Positions 7,803-16,246 of a stretch of DNA of 64,000 nucleotides are shown here, one piece after another. Every line of letters begins with the position of its first letter. Position 1 is the stretch's first letter. The stretch is from Imperialibacter sp964351395 (GTDB lineage: Bacteria > Bacteroidota > Bacteroidia > Cytophagales > Cyclobacteriaceae): NCBI GenBank assembly GCA_964351395.1, contig CAYGOF010000017.1, positions 46,236 to 110,235 on the forward strand, given 5' to 3'. The position numbers and the translations under genes are program-made. Under the pieces are notes generated by a model. The model did not search any database. It had not been told where the DNA came from and was given only the letters and a program-made list of their open reading frames with translations.

Positions 7803-10387
7803 AGTCACGTAACACAAATCCACCCCGCTGGGCCGATCGCTTTCTCAAGTGGATCTTAACATTCGATAACTATGAGGAAATAAGCGGCGACCTCCATGAA
7901 GCTTTCCAATGGCGGGCAGGTAGAAAAGGGCCCAGGTATGCTAAATGGATATATCTGGCAGAAGTAATCAAGTCAATCAGATTTTTTAACCTAAAACCAA
8001 TTGCAGCGATGAATCACTACCTCATAATGTACAAAAATTACGTCAAGACTGGTTGGAGGCTCCTCATGAAAAATAAATTCTATGGGACGCTGAATATTAT
8101 GGGACTTGCTTTAGGTATTTCATTTTGCTGGCTGGCCTATTTATATGCAAATGACGAAATGAGCTATGATAAACACCTGGATGGCTACGAACGCCTTTAC
8201 AGAATCGTGATGGACCTGAACCATGGTGATGCAGACGACCACATCGGAGGCAGTTCAAATGCCATGTCAGTCTATTTTAGGGACAATGTCCCCGAGATCT
8301 CTGCCGTGGCGAGGATAAAAACAGGGGTTGGCTTGATTCAAAAAGAACAAGAGGTACTGAAAGAGTCTTTCTTATATACTGATAAATCGCTGTTCAACCT
8401 GATTGACGTGGAGTTCAGTGAGGGGGATCCTGGCGCATTTGACCTACCCAATGACATCATGATCTCTGAATCGATGGCTAGCAAACTTAACCTTGGTGGT
8501 AAAGCGGTTGGCAGTATTCTGTCGCTCAATGAGTCAGGAGACGCTGAGGACTTTATTGTACGTGCCGTATTCAAGGACATTCCTGAAAACACCTCTGTCC
8601 GAAGCGACATCATGGTGTCGTATGCCAACTATGAATCTCATGCGCCGGAGCGGCGGCTTACCACCTGGATGGACATTAACATGAACACATTGATTCAACT
8701 GCAGGAAAACACGGATAAATCAGAGGCAGTGCGCAAGATGAACCTCATGCAAGCTGAAAAAGAAGAGGATCCAGAACTTAAAGAAAATGTGAAACTAGGG
8801 CTACAGCCTGTTACAGATATTCACCTGGATACAGAGTATGGTCACTACAACGGAATAGCCCGGGGAGGAAATAACACGCTAATAAAACTGTTTGCAGCTA
8901 TTGGGATATTTTGCCTGATCATTTCCATGATCAACTATTCCAATTTCAACATTTCTCTCTACATCAGCCGATCAAGAGAAGTAGCATTGCGCAAAGTAAT
9001 TGGTGCGGGAAAGCATAGTATTTTCAGTCAATTGATCACCGAGTCCTTTCTATCTTCGGTGTTTGCCGGGTTTTTTGGCGTCGTGCTTTTGGTTTTTATT
9101 TTACCCTACTTCTCTTCTTTTGTCAGCAAAAGCTATGAGCTAAGCTTCTTACTTAATACGGAATTCCTTCTGGGAGCCACTATTATATTGATTGGAACTG
9201 CCTTCGTGAGTGGGGTATACCCCGCCTTTGTGTTGTCGAGGTTTTCTATCGTCAAGTCCCTCAAAGGTGAACAGAAAATACGCAGCGGTAAATGGATTAC
9301 CCAGACATTGTTAGGCACACAGTTTGTCATTGCCACCGTGCTAATTGCAGGCATGCTGACATTGAGAAGTCAGATCAGCTTTCTGACTGCGTTCGACACC
9401 AAGGTGAATTTCGAACAGGTACTGTATATCGACGACTTCAACTCTGACGACGACCGGGTCAAGGCCTTCATGAACGACCTGGAGCAATTGCCAGAAGTTT
9501 CCAGCGTGGCTTCAACTTCTGGCTATAATGGCACAAGGTTCAAAATAGAAGAAGATGAAATTCGGGTCAGGCACTTGAGGGTGGAGCATGATCTCATGAA
9601 ACTGCTTGATATCGATATTGTGAAAGGAAGAAACTTTGATCAGGAAATAACTTCTGACGCCACGCAAGCCATCTTGATCAATCAGGCTTTGGCGGATAGG
9701 TTGGGTATGACTGACCCCATCGGTGAAGTCATTCCATTCGAATACGGTGATCTGAAGAACCCGAAGATAATTGGCGTGGTGGAGGACTACCACTTCCAAT
9801 CAGCAAAAAGCACCGTGGATCCATTGGTGATTTATCAGTCGCCCCAATATCAGCTTCAAAATGTCTACATCAAGTTATCGGAAGGTACTCAATTCAATAC
9901 TGGTAAGTTTGAAGAGGTATGGAAAAAGCACTTTAGCCCCTTCCCTTTTAACTTTACCTTTCTGGAAGACGAATACACCAGGGCTTATGCAGCGGAGCAG
10001 CGAATGATGCAATTGGTGAGCATTGGCTGTTTCGTATCCATTTTCCTTGCGGCCATGGGTTTACTAGGCATCGTTGGCTTGCAATTGAATCAGAAGTTAA
10101 AGGAAATAAGCATCAGAAAGGTGCTCGGTGCCAGGCCTAATCAGCTGTATCAGCTTTTCACTCAACGGTTCCTTATCGTCATAGTCACGGGACTGGCTGT
10201 TGGCCTGTTTATCAGTCATCAGTTGATCAATGAATGGCTGAGCAGCTACCCTTACCGGGTTGAGTTTGGTGTAGAAATCATATTGTTCACCATCGCAATT
10301 GCACTTTTCATTGGGCTAAGCACCGTATTAAGTCAGGTATTCAAAGCAGTCAGGGCCAATCCGGTGAAATACCTTAAAGACGAGTAG
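7799..10387 (+). CDS. ABC transporter permease with N-terminal prefix domain (FtsX/MacB type)
   Basis: 862 residues. Residues 1-70 (RWADRFLKWILTFDNYEEIS onward) form the permease prefix domain found in PadR-linked transporters. Then comes the MacB-type unit: a first membrane helix near residues 95-118, a periplasmic domain, and FtsX helices near residues 355-490. A second helix and periplasmic unit starts near residue 505, and the last FtsX block (ISIRKVLGA) is near residues 775-860. The twin motif VALRKVIGA/ISIRKVLGA marks the coupling regions of both halves. No ATPase subunit is encoded next to it, so the ATP-binding partner must lie elsewhere. It overlaps the PadR gene and is probably repressed by it. 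Confidence 0.9.
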   Translation: MKSRNTNPPRWADRFLKWILTFDNYEEISGDLHEAFQWRAGRKGPRYAKWIYLAEVIKSIRFFNLKPIAAMNHYLIMYKNYVKTGWRLLMKNKFYGTLNIMGLALGISFCWLAYLYANDEMSYDKHLDGYERLYRIVMDLNHGDADDHIGGSSNAMSVYFRDNVPEISAVARIKTGVGLIQKEQEVLKESFLYTDKSLFNLIDVEFSEGDPGAFDLPNDIMISESMASKLNLGGKAVGSILSLNESGDAEDFIVRAVFKDIPENTSVRSDIMVSYANYESHAPERRLTTWMDINMNTLIQLQENTDKSEAVRKMNLMQAEKEEDPELKENVKLGLQPVTDIHLDTEYGHYNGIARGGNNTLIKLFAAIGIFCLIISMINYSNFNISLYISRSREVALRKVIGAGKHSIFSQLITESFLSSVFAGFFGVVLLVFILPYFSSFVSKSYELSFLLNTEFLLGATIILIGTAFVSGVYPAFVLSRFSIVKSLKGEQKIRSGKWITQTLLGTQFVIATVLIAGMLTLRSQISFLTAFDTKVNFEQVLYIDDFNSDDDRVKAFMNDLEQLPEVSSVASTSGYNGTRFKIEEDEIRVRHLRVEHDLMKLLDIDIVKGRNFDQEITSDATQAILINQALADRLGMTDPIGEVIPFEYGDLKNPKIIGVVEDYHFQSAKSTVDPLVIYQSPQYQLQNVYIKLSEGTQFNTGKFEEVWKKHFSPFPFNFTFLEDEYTRAYAAEQRMMQLVSIGCFVSIFLAAMGLLGIVGLQLNQKLKEISIRKVLGARPNQLYQLFTQRFLIVIVTGLAVGLFISHQLINEWLSSYPYRVEFGVEIILFTIAIALFIGLSTVLSQVFKAVRANPVKYLKDE

Positions 10388-10505
10388 GTCAATCAGCCGC
10401 TTCGCAAAGGATGGTGTATAACTGGTTGTCTAAGAATTCGGAAAAAATCGATAAAGATATTTATATTCAAATATCTAGCAATTGAAGAATATAAAATCCG
10501 TTTCC

Positions 10506-11672
10506 ATGAGGCAAACCAATTCACTTAACCGCAGAGAATTCGTAAATAGGTCATCATTTGCCACAGCAGGAGCACTGATTGCAGCCAATTTGCCGCTTGA
10601 CCTTTCGGCATTGGCTAAACCCAAAAATAAATTACCGGAATGGAAAGGCTTCAACTTGTTGGACTTTTTCTCTCCCAACCCGGCCAATGCCCGGGAAGGC
10701 ACAAAGGAAGAATACTTCAAATGGATGGCCGACTGGGGCTTTGACTTTGTCAGGCTTCCGATGGCCTATCCATCCTACATCAAATTTGACCGCAGTAGAA
10801 ATATTCTTCCCGAAGAAGTAAGAAACATCGACCCGGAGGCCACCGACAAAATTGAAGAGCTTGTATACCTTGCCCATAAATACAAGCTGCACGTGAGTTT
10901 GAACCTTCATCGCGCCCCGGGCTACTGCGTCAACGCAGGGTTCCATGAGCCCTACAACCTTTGGACCGACCAACAGGCATTGGATGACTTCTGTTTTCAT
11001 TGGAATTTTTGGGCCAGCCGGTTCAAGAATGTTTCCAGCAAGAAAATCAGCTTCGACCTCCTCAATGAGCCAGGCAACAGAAAGGACATGAACGATCAGC
11101 ATTCCAAGCGAGGCCCCGTACCGGGTGATACTTACAGGAAAATGGCCATGGCTGCTTCGGAGGCTATAAAAGGAGTCAACAAGCATCACCTGATCATCGC
11201 TGACGGTAATAATACAGGAAGCAGTGTGATCCCAGAAATAGCAGACCTTGACATCGCACAAAGCTGTCGGGGATACACGCCAGGCATTGTATCGCATTAC
11301 AAAGCCCCCTGGGCCATGAAAGACATCGACAACCTACCTAAAGTAAAATGGCCCGGTCAGGTAGGCGATCAGTACCTCAGCCGGGAAATGCTCGAAACGT
11401 TTTATGAGCCATGGATAGCCCTTAAAAACCAGGGAGTTGGCGTTCATTGTGGTGAATGTGGCTGTTTCAATAAAACACCTCATGATGTGTTCCTGGCATG
11501 GTTTGGCGATGTGTTGGATATCTTACATACGAACCAAATCGGCTTTGCCCTGTGGGAGTTCAAAGGCAGCTTCGGTGTTCTCAATTCAGGCAGAGAGGAT
11601 GTTTACTACGAAGACTGGTATGGCCTTAAGCTTGACAGGAAATTGCTTAACCTGTTAACAAAGAATGCTTAG
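10506..11672 (+). CDS. Glycoside hydrolase family 5 (cellulase-like), Tat-exported
   Basis: 388 residues from the ATG at 10506; the longer frame would begin with TTG at 10482. The N-terminus carries a twin-arginine type signal (NRREFVNRSSFATAGALIA), so a folded protein is probably exported. The GH5 features are visible: WGFDFVRLPMAYP, the acid/base Glu in FDLLNEPGN, and the nucleophile Glu in HCGECGCF, with a final GFALWEFKGSFG strand. The family hydrolyses beta-glucans, mannans or related glycans; the exact substrate cannot be told. It stands alone between a permease gene and a phosphodiesterase gene. Confidence 0.85.
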   Translation: MRQTNSLNRREFVNRSSFATAGALIAANLPLDLSALAKPKNKLPEWKGFNLLDFFSPNPANAREGTKEEYFKWMADWGFDFVRLPMAYPSYIKFDRSRNILPEEVRNIDPEATDKIEELVYLAHKYKLHVSLNLHRAPGYCVNAGFHEPYNLWTDQQALDDFCFHWNFWASRFKNVSSKKISFDLLNEPGNRKDMNDQHSKRGPVPGDTYRKMAMAASEAIKGVNKHHLIIADGNNTGSSVIPEIADLDIAQSCRGYTPGIVSHYKAPWAMKDIDNLPKVKWPGQVGDQYLSREMLETFYEPWIALKNQGVGVHCGECGCFNKTPHDVFLAWFGDVLDILHTNQIGFALWEFKGSFGVLNSGREDVYYEDWYGLKLDRKLLNLLTKNA

Positions 11673-11800
11673 CTAATAACAAAAAACTAAGCCGAGTTGC
11701 TTAGTATGTTTTCTCTACATTGGCCACAGATTATCTTTTTGCAAAGCAAGCTCCCTTCCCATTTATTTATTATAATTTCGCTTAAAAGCGATTCAACTGC

Positions 11801-13042
11801 ATGTTTAGAAAGTCCTTTCCTGTCTATCTGGCTCTTCTATTGGTGTTCTTTTTATCGGCATGTGAACCTAACACAAAAGAAACACCCTATGTCCTCCTTA
11901 TTTCCTTTGATGGTTTCCGGCATGATTATGTAGAAAAATACCAGCCTCCACATTTTCTGGAATTTATCAAGGACGGCACCGCGGCTGAAAGCATGCTCCC
12001 CTCTTTTCCGAGCAAAACATTCCCCAACCACTATAGCATCGTCACTGGCATGTACCCGGGCCATCACGGGCTTGTCGACAACACGTTCTATGATTCCGCG
12101 CGAAGCGTGGTCTATACTATGGGCAAAAGAGAGTTGGTACAAGATGCCTATTACTATGGAGGAACACCACTCTGGCAATTGGCGCAGCAACAGGGACTCA
12201 AGTCGGCTTCCTATTTCTGGGTCGGTTCCGAAGCACCAGTTGCGGGGAGCTTCCCCAGCTATTATGAAATTTATGACGGTGGGGTATCCAATGAAACCCG
12301 CATCGATCAAGTGGTCGAATGGCTTCAACTACCCGAGGACGAAAGACCCAAGTTCATTTCATTGTACTTCTCACTGGTGGATAGTGAAGGGCACAATTCC
12401 GGGCCGAACTCAGAGAAGCTCAAAGAAAGCGTGCTAGAGGCTGATCGACTACTGGGCATTGTCGACCATAAGATCAGCGAGCTGAAAATGCCCGTCAACA
12501 TCATCGTCACCTCCGACCATGGGATGTATGAGATGATGGAAACGCCTGAAACTTTCATCTACCTCGATAGTCTCTTTGCACCAGAAGACAGCATTTTACT
12601 AGCCAACAGTGGCCCGATCGTCCATGTGTACAACGATGACCCTGCTGAACAAAAGATGTTGTTCCAATCATTGAAAGAAAAGGAATCTTTTTACACCACT
12701 TATTACAAAAAGGCAACCCCTGAACGTTGGCATTATCGAGACCATCCTAGAATTGGAGACATCCTGCTGGTAGCAATGCCTGGGCACTATTTCCGAAGTG
12801 GGCACGCTGACACCACCAAATCAGTCATGGAAACCCCTTGGGGTGTTCATGGTTTCGACCCTTATGTAACACCTGAGATGGGTGCAATCTTCTATGCCAA
12901 AGGGCCTAATATTAAGAAAAGACTCCTTTTGCCAGCTTTTGAAAATGTTCACGTTTATCCGCTGGTGGCAAAAATCCTCGGACTTACCATTCCTTCCAAT
13001 ATTGACGGCAATCCAGAAGTATTGATGGAGGTCATCCAATAG
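11801..13042 (+). CDS. Ectonucleotide pyrophosphatase/phosphodiesterase-like lipoprotein
   Basis: 413 residues with a lipobox (FLSAC) at about residue 21. It belongs to the alkaline phosphatase superfamily of the NPP/ENPP type: metal-site start LLISFDGFRHDY, nucleophile Thr in PSKTFPNHYSIVTG, then YFSLVDSEGHNSG, VTSDHGM and a late VHGFDP His. These enzymes use two zinc ions to cut phosphodiester or pyrophosphate bonds in nucleotides or lipid head groups. The lipid anchor places it in the periplasm or at the outer surface, suggesting phosphate or nucleotide scavenging. The downstream ydeI-like gene follows by 14 bp and may be co-transcribed. Confidence 0.9.
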   Translation: MFRKSFPVYLALLLVFFLSACEPNTKETPYVLLISFDGFRHDYVEKYQPPHFLEFIKDGTAAESMLPSFPSKTFPNHYSIVTGMYPGHHGLVDNTFYDSARSVVYTMGKRELVQDAYYYGGTPLWQLAQQQGLKSASYFWVGSEAPVAGSFPSYYEIYDGGVSNETRIDQVVEWLQLPEDERPKFISLYFSLVDSEGHNSGPNSEKLKESVLEADRLLGIVDHKISELKMPVNIIVTSDHGMYEMMETPETFIYLDSLFAPEDSILLANSGPIVHVYNDDPAEQKMLFQSLKEKESFYTTYYKKATPERWHYRDHPRIGDILLVAMPGHYFRSGHADTTKSVMETPWGVHGFDPYVTPEMGAIFYAKGPNIKKRLLLPAFENVHVYPLVAKILGLTIPSNIDGNPEVLMEVIQ

Positions 13043-13056
13043 TAACTGCGTCAACT

Positions 13057-13656
13057 ATGGAAGAAAAACGAACAGATGGCATCGCGACGCTACATGCGGC
13101 AAGTAGGCAAGTATGGAGAGCTTGGCTGAAGGACCACCATGAGACGGAAACCAATGTGTGGTTGATTATCTATAAGAAGACAAGCGGCATCCCAAGTGTA
13201 TACTACCCGGAAGCAGTTGATGAAGCTTTGTGTTTCGGTTGGATCGATAGCAAACCTAACAAACGTGACGATAAGAGTTACTTTCAATTCTTTTCAAAAA
13301 GAAACCCAAAAAGTAAATGGAGTGGGGTAAACAAACGAAAAGTAGCCCAACTCCTGAAAGAAGGAAAAATGGCGCCAGCCGGGCTTAGATTGGTTGAACT
13401 TGCCAAACAAACAGGCACCTGGGAGGCGCTCGATGAAGTAGAGAACCTTTCTATTCCCATTGACATGGCTGAGCTACTTGAGCGAAATCCAGCGGCGGCC
13501 ACCAACTTCAGTAATTTTCCTCCCTCAATAAGACGGGGAATCCTTGAGTGGATTGCCAATGCCAAAAAGAAGGAAACAAGGCAGAAAAGGATCGAAGAAA
13601 CTGTCGTCCTTGCCGAACAGAATGTTCGTGCAAATCAATACATAAGGAAAAAGTAG
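13057..13656 (+). CDS. YdeI/OmpD-associated family protein
   Basis: 199 residues. It shows the YdeI pattern: VWRAWLKDHHETETNVWLI, the YYPEAVDEALCFGWIDS block, and the C-terminal FSNFPPSIRRGILEWIANAKKKETRQKRI segment. Family members have been linked to bacteriocin resistance and stress, but their biochemical function is not settled. It lies 14 bp after the phosphodiesterase gene and ends immediately against the stop of the convergent DeoR gene (13656/13657). Confidence 0.85.
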   Translation: MEEKRTDGIATLHAASRQVWRAWLKDHHETETNVWLIIYKKTSGIPSVYYPEAVDEALCFGWIDSKPNKRDDKSYFQFFSKRNPKSKWSGVNKRKVAQLLKEGKMAPAGLRLVELAKQTGTWEALDEVENLSIPIDMAELLERNPAAATNFSNFPPSIRRGILEWIANAKKKETRQKRIEETVVLAEQNVRANQYIRKK

Positions 13657-14403
13657 CTAGGTGATTATGCAGATGCCAGTCTCTTCATAACGTGCTATTA
13701 GCAATGGAGAACTCCCCTTATCTGATACCAAAAAATCGACGAGAGACAAGTCAGCAAACTTCAAATAAGCATCTTTCTCCCATTTGGAAGCATCGCAAAG
13801 CAGATAGGTCTTATCTGCCTGATGAGCCATAGCCAAGGTAATTGAAGCCTCCTTTTCACTGGTGGCACTCAATCCGTTGGCAACCGATATACCGTCTACC
13901 CCAACAAAGGCTTTACCACCCCGATAGCGGGCAATATGCTCCATTGCCATGCTACCATGAACTGCTTTACGCTGAGCGTCTATTTCTCCTCCGATCAAAT
14001 TAATGGTAAAGCCAGGCTGGCCAATTAACTCATTCAATACCGGGAGCGAATTCGTGATGATGGTCAACCTATCCAGTCTTCGCAAGGGTCCGCACATTTG
14101 GAAAACCGTACTCCCACAATCCATGAAAATAATATCACCGTCTTTTACCTGGGCTGCTGCTAGTTTGCCAATATAAGCCTTGGCTGCGCCGCTCTTGGTG
14201 CCTTTGTGTTGAAAGCTTGTGTTGCCGGGCAACATCGCCCCTCCATGCGTTCGCACCAGGAGACCTTTTCCCTCAAGCGTGGTCAGGTCCCGACGAATGG
14301 TAATGTCCGACGTCTCGAACAGGTCGGCCAATTCTTTCACTGACAACTCCTCGCCAGACTTCAATTGATCAAGTATGTCTTTTTGTCGCGCTTTGCTGCT
14401 CAT
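13657..14403 (-). CDS. DeoR/GlpR family transcriptional regulator
   Basis: 248 residues. An N-terminal DeoR helix-turn-helix (RQKDILDQLKSGEELSVKELADLFETS then DITIRRDLTTLEGKGLLVRTHGGA) is followed by the DeoRC sensor domain (DGDIIFMDCGSTVFQM, TIITNSLPVLNEL, FVGVDGIS, DASKWE). Such regulators bind sugar phosphates. It is divergent from a Nudix hydrolase gene, and the shared 81-bp gap holds repeated GATCATT/AATGATC half sites that probably serve both genes. Confidence 0.93.
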   Translation of the reverse strand: MSSKARQKDILDQLKSGEELSVKELADLFETSDITIRRDLTTLEGKGLLVRTHGGAMLPGNTSFQHKGTKSGAAKAYIGKLAAAQVKDGDIIFMDCGSTVFQMCGPLRRLDRLTIITNSLPVLNELIGQPGFTINLIGGEIDAQRKAVHGSMAMEHIARYRGGKAFVGVDGISVANGLSATSEKEASITLAMAHQADKTYLLCDASKWEKDAYLKFADLSLVDFLVSDKGSSPLLIARYEETGICIIT

Positions 14404-14439
14404 GCGATTCTTTTTTGTAAAGATAGCAGATAATTATTG

Positions 14440-14484
14440 ATAATGATCGTTTTATGATTACTTTTGATCATTAAATGATCGATA
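14440..14484. promoter_or_regulatory. Candidate DeoR operator cluster
   Basis: A perfect palindrome GATCATTAAATGATC (14466-14480) sits 5 bp before the Nudix ATG. Another TAATGATCG half site lies at 14441-14449, and ATAATG/TGATTA runs lie between them. The cluster is in the divergent gap between the DeoR gene and the Nudix gene. Confidence 0.5.
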
Positions 14485-15072
14485 ATGAATAACCCAAACA
14501 TCAAGATTCAAAACAAGGAGCTGCTTTCTGGCAACTGGTACAAGCTTTACAAGGTCGACTTCGAAATCAAAGGGAAGTCAGGCGAATGGCTTAGTCAGTC
14601 CAGAGAATGCTACGACCGGGGCAATGGAGCTACCATCCTATTATACAATGTCGAACAGCAAACCATCATCCTTACCCGGCAATTTCGTATGCCAACTTAT
14701 GTGAATGGCAACGACACAGGTATGCTGATCGAAGCATGCGCGGGCTTACTTGACGCCGACAGTCCGGAAGAGTGCATACGCAGGGAAACGGAAGAAGAAA
14801 CAGGGTACAAGATCAGCCAGCCGGAGAAGGTGTTTGAATTGTATATGAGCCCTGGCTCAGTCACGGAGATTCTCTACTTCTTCATTGCCGAGTATACGAA
14901 AGAGCAAAAGGTAAGTGATGGCGGTGGCGTAGATGAGCACGAGGATATTGATGTGCTGGAAGTTCCGTTTGCGAAAGCCCTTGAAATGGTAAAAAAAGGG
15001 GAAATCAGAGATGCAAAAACGGTGATTCTTATTCAATATCTTCAATTGAACAATCTTTTGTCAAACCATTGA
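14485..15072 (+). CDS. nudK: Nudix hydrolase, GDP-mannose pyrophosphatase-like
   Basis: 195 residues, matching the NudK/ADP-ribose pyrophosphatase group in length and pattern. The Nudix box runs from GLLDADSPEECIRRETEEET and keeps the catalytic REtEEETGY part, but the first Glu of the box (usually after G-x5) is Ser. Upstream is FRMPTYVNGNDTGMLIEACAG, typical of NudK. It would split a nucleotide sugar such as GDP-mannose into GMP and a sugar phosphate. It is divergent from a DeoR regulator with a likely shared operator, suggesting sugar-phosphate control. The NudK assignment is by pattern only. Confidence 0.75.
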   Translation: MNNPNIKIQNKELLSGNWYKLYKVDFEIKGKSGEWLSQSRECYDRGNGATILLYNVEQQTIILTRQFRMPTYVNGNDTGMLIEACAGLLDADSPEECIRRETEEETGYKISQPEKVFELYMSPGSVTEILYFFIAEYTKEQKVSDGGGVDEHEDIDVLEVPFAKALEMVKKGEIRDAKTVILIQYLQLNNLLSNH

Positions 15073-15124
15073 TTATATTGGCTCATTGATAATAAACTAT
15101 TCATTTGCGCTAATACTGGACAAG

Positions 15125-15550
15125 ATGAGAGCCACAGTTTTAATTGTTTTCACACTTTTATTTTTTTGCTATTCCTGTGGTTGCAAATCAGATTGCTTTA
15201 CACCTCCGCCAGTATTTGTTGTGGAAATTCAGGATTCAGAAACCGGAGAAAACCTGTTAAAAAATGGTATTATCAAGGTAGCAGACATTCAACTTATAGC
15301 AACCGATAGCGGACAACCTGTCACCTTTGAAATAGTAGAAGATCAAATTGCTTCAGATGAAATCGGGTGGAAAAGTGCAGAAGGTTCTACGGAATTGGAA
15401 CTCAAGCTAGGTGATGCTGGTACTGTTCGATTGACGATCGTTTTTGAAGCGAGATCTGAAAATTGCTGTACTTTCTACGAGCTTAAAGGCGCCAGCTTCA
15501 GCCAGGAATACGAAATGATTGATGAATATAGTTATGTCATCAAACTGTAA
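15125..15550 (+). CDS. Small putative lipoprotein, unknown
   Basis: 141 residues from the ATG at 15125, which starts a signal sequence (MRATVLIVFTLLFFCYSCGC) ending in a lipobox-like YSC; the ATG at 15086 would add 13 residues before it. The mature part is a small beta-rich domain (VVEIQDSETGENLLKNG) with several acidic residues and a late CC pair. I recognise no family. It converges with the gluconate dehydrogenase subunit gene. Confidence 0.6.
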   Translation: MRATVLIVFTLLFFCYSCGCKSDCFTPPPVFVVEIQDSETGENLLKNGIIKVADIQLIATDSGQPVTFEIVEDQIASDEIGWKSAEGSTELELKLGDAGTVRLTIVFEARSENCCTFYELKGASFSQEYEMIDEYSYVIKL

Positions 15551-15557
15551 TTGCCTT

Positions 15558-16121
15558 CTATGCCCATGCCTTGTCGCCTCTGGCATAAGGCACACATCCT
15601 TCCCACCTACCAGGCACTGCAACATACCGCAATGCCTGCATAGCACCAGGTTCCGAAGAAAAATAGCCCCAAATGGTTAGCTGATGCATCATAGTAAAAT
15701 AGTGAACCGGATCATTCTCAGCCTTACTTTCATTGAAACTCTCAGCTTGAGCCAACAAAGCAACTAACAATTTCTCTCGCTTTTCGGGGCTGATCAACAT
15801 AAAAACATCTCCCTGCATTTCCTGGCTGGCCTTATTCAACTTTACCAACCCACCTACAAACACCTTTTGTTCAGCATCAGAATAGCAGTCGGTGACAATG
15901 ATTTTCATAAACTCACCTATCCTGGCTGCTTTAGCGCCGGGCGACCCTTCAGTGTTAGGTAAAATGGTTTCCCCTACTTCATCGAGCAGGGCAACATCGT
16001 CGGCACTAAATAGCCCTTCCTTTGGAGCTTGTTGTTGGCAACCGCTTAAAAAGGCCTGGGCCCCTACAAATGTTCCTCCCATTAGTAGCGCTGCCCTGGA
16101 TATTGCTTCTCTTCTTTTCAT
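15558..16121 (-). CDS. Gluconate 2-dehydrogenase subunit 3 family protein
   Basis: 187 residues from the ATG at 16121, chosen because MKRREAISRAALLMGGTF gives a twin-arginine-like signal; the ATG at 16145 lies inside an intergenic palindrome. After a possible lipobox (LSGC) the protein shows the subunit-3 features: LLDEVGETILPNTEGSPGAKAARIGEF and a Tyr/His-rich end. In characterised enzymes this small subunit pairs with a large GMC flavoprotein to oxidise sugars in the periplasm. The GMC gene lies directly upstream on the same strand. Confidence 0.88.
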   Translation of the reverse strand: MKRREAISRAALLMGGTFVGAQAFLSGCQQQAPKEGLFSADDVALLDEVGETILPNTEGSPGAKAARIGEFMKIIVTDCYSDAEQKVFVGGLVKLNKASQEMQGDVFMLISPEKREKLLVALLAQAESFNESKAENDPVHYFTMMHQLTIWGYFSSEPGAMQALRYVAVPGRWEGCVPYARGDKAWA

Positions 16122-16132
16122 GGTCTCCACTT

Positions 16133-16231
16133 CCAGGGATACCATCCCTGGCTTGGTTAAGTTGCTACTTAATTACTTCTTGCTCGCCAAGGTCGCTTGG
16201 CGTTGTCTCCCATCCGAGGGATGGTATCCCT
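16133..16231. repeat. Intergenic palindromic element (three hairpins)
   Basis: CCAGGGATACCATCCCTGG (16133-16151) and AGGGATGGTATCCCT (16217-16231) are each hairpins and are inverted copies of each other over 15 bp. Between them is a third hairpin, CGCCAAG-GTCG-CTTGGCG (16185-16202). The element fills the gap between two genes of one likely operon. It could act as an RNA-processing or stabilising structure or be a small palindromic repeat of the genome. Confidence 0.55.
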
Positions 16232-16246
16232 TGCCAGGCGCCTCGG

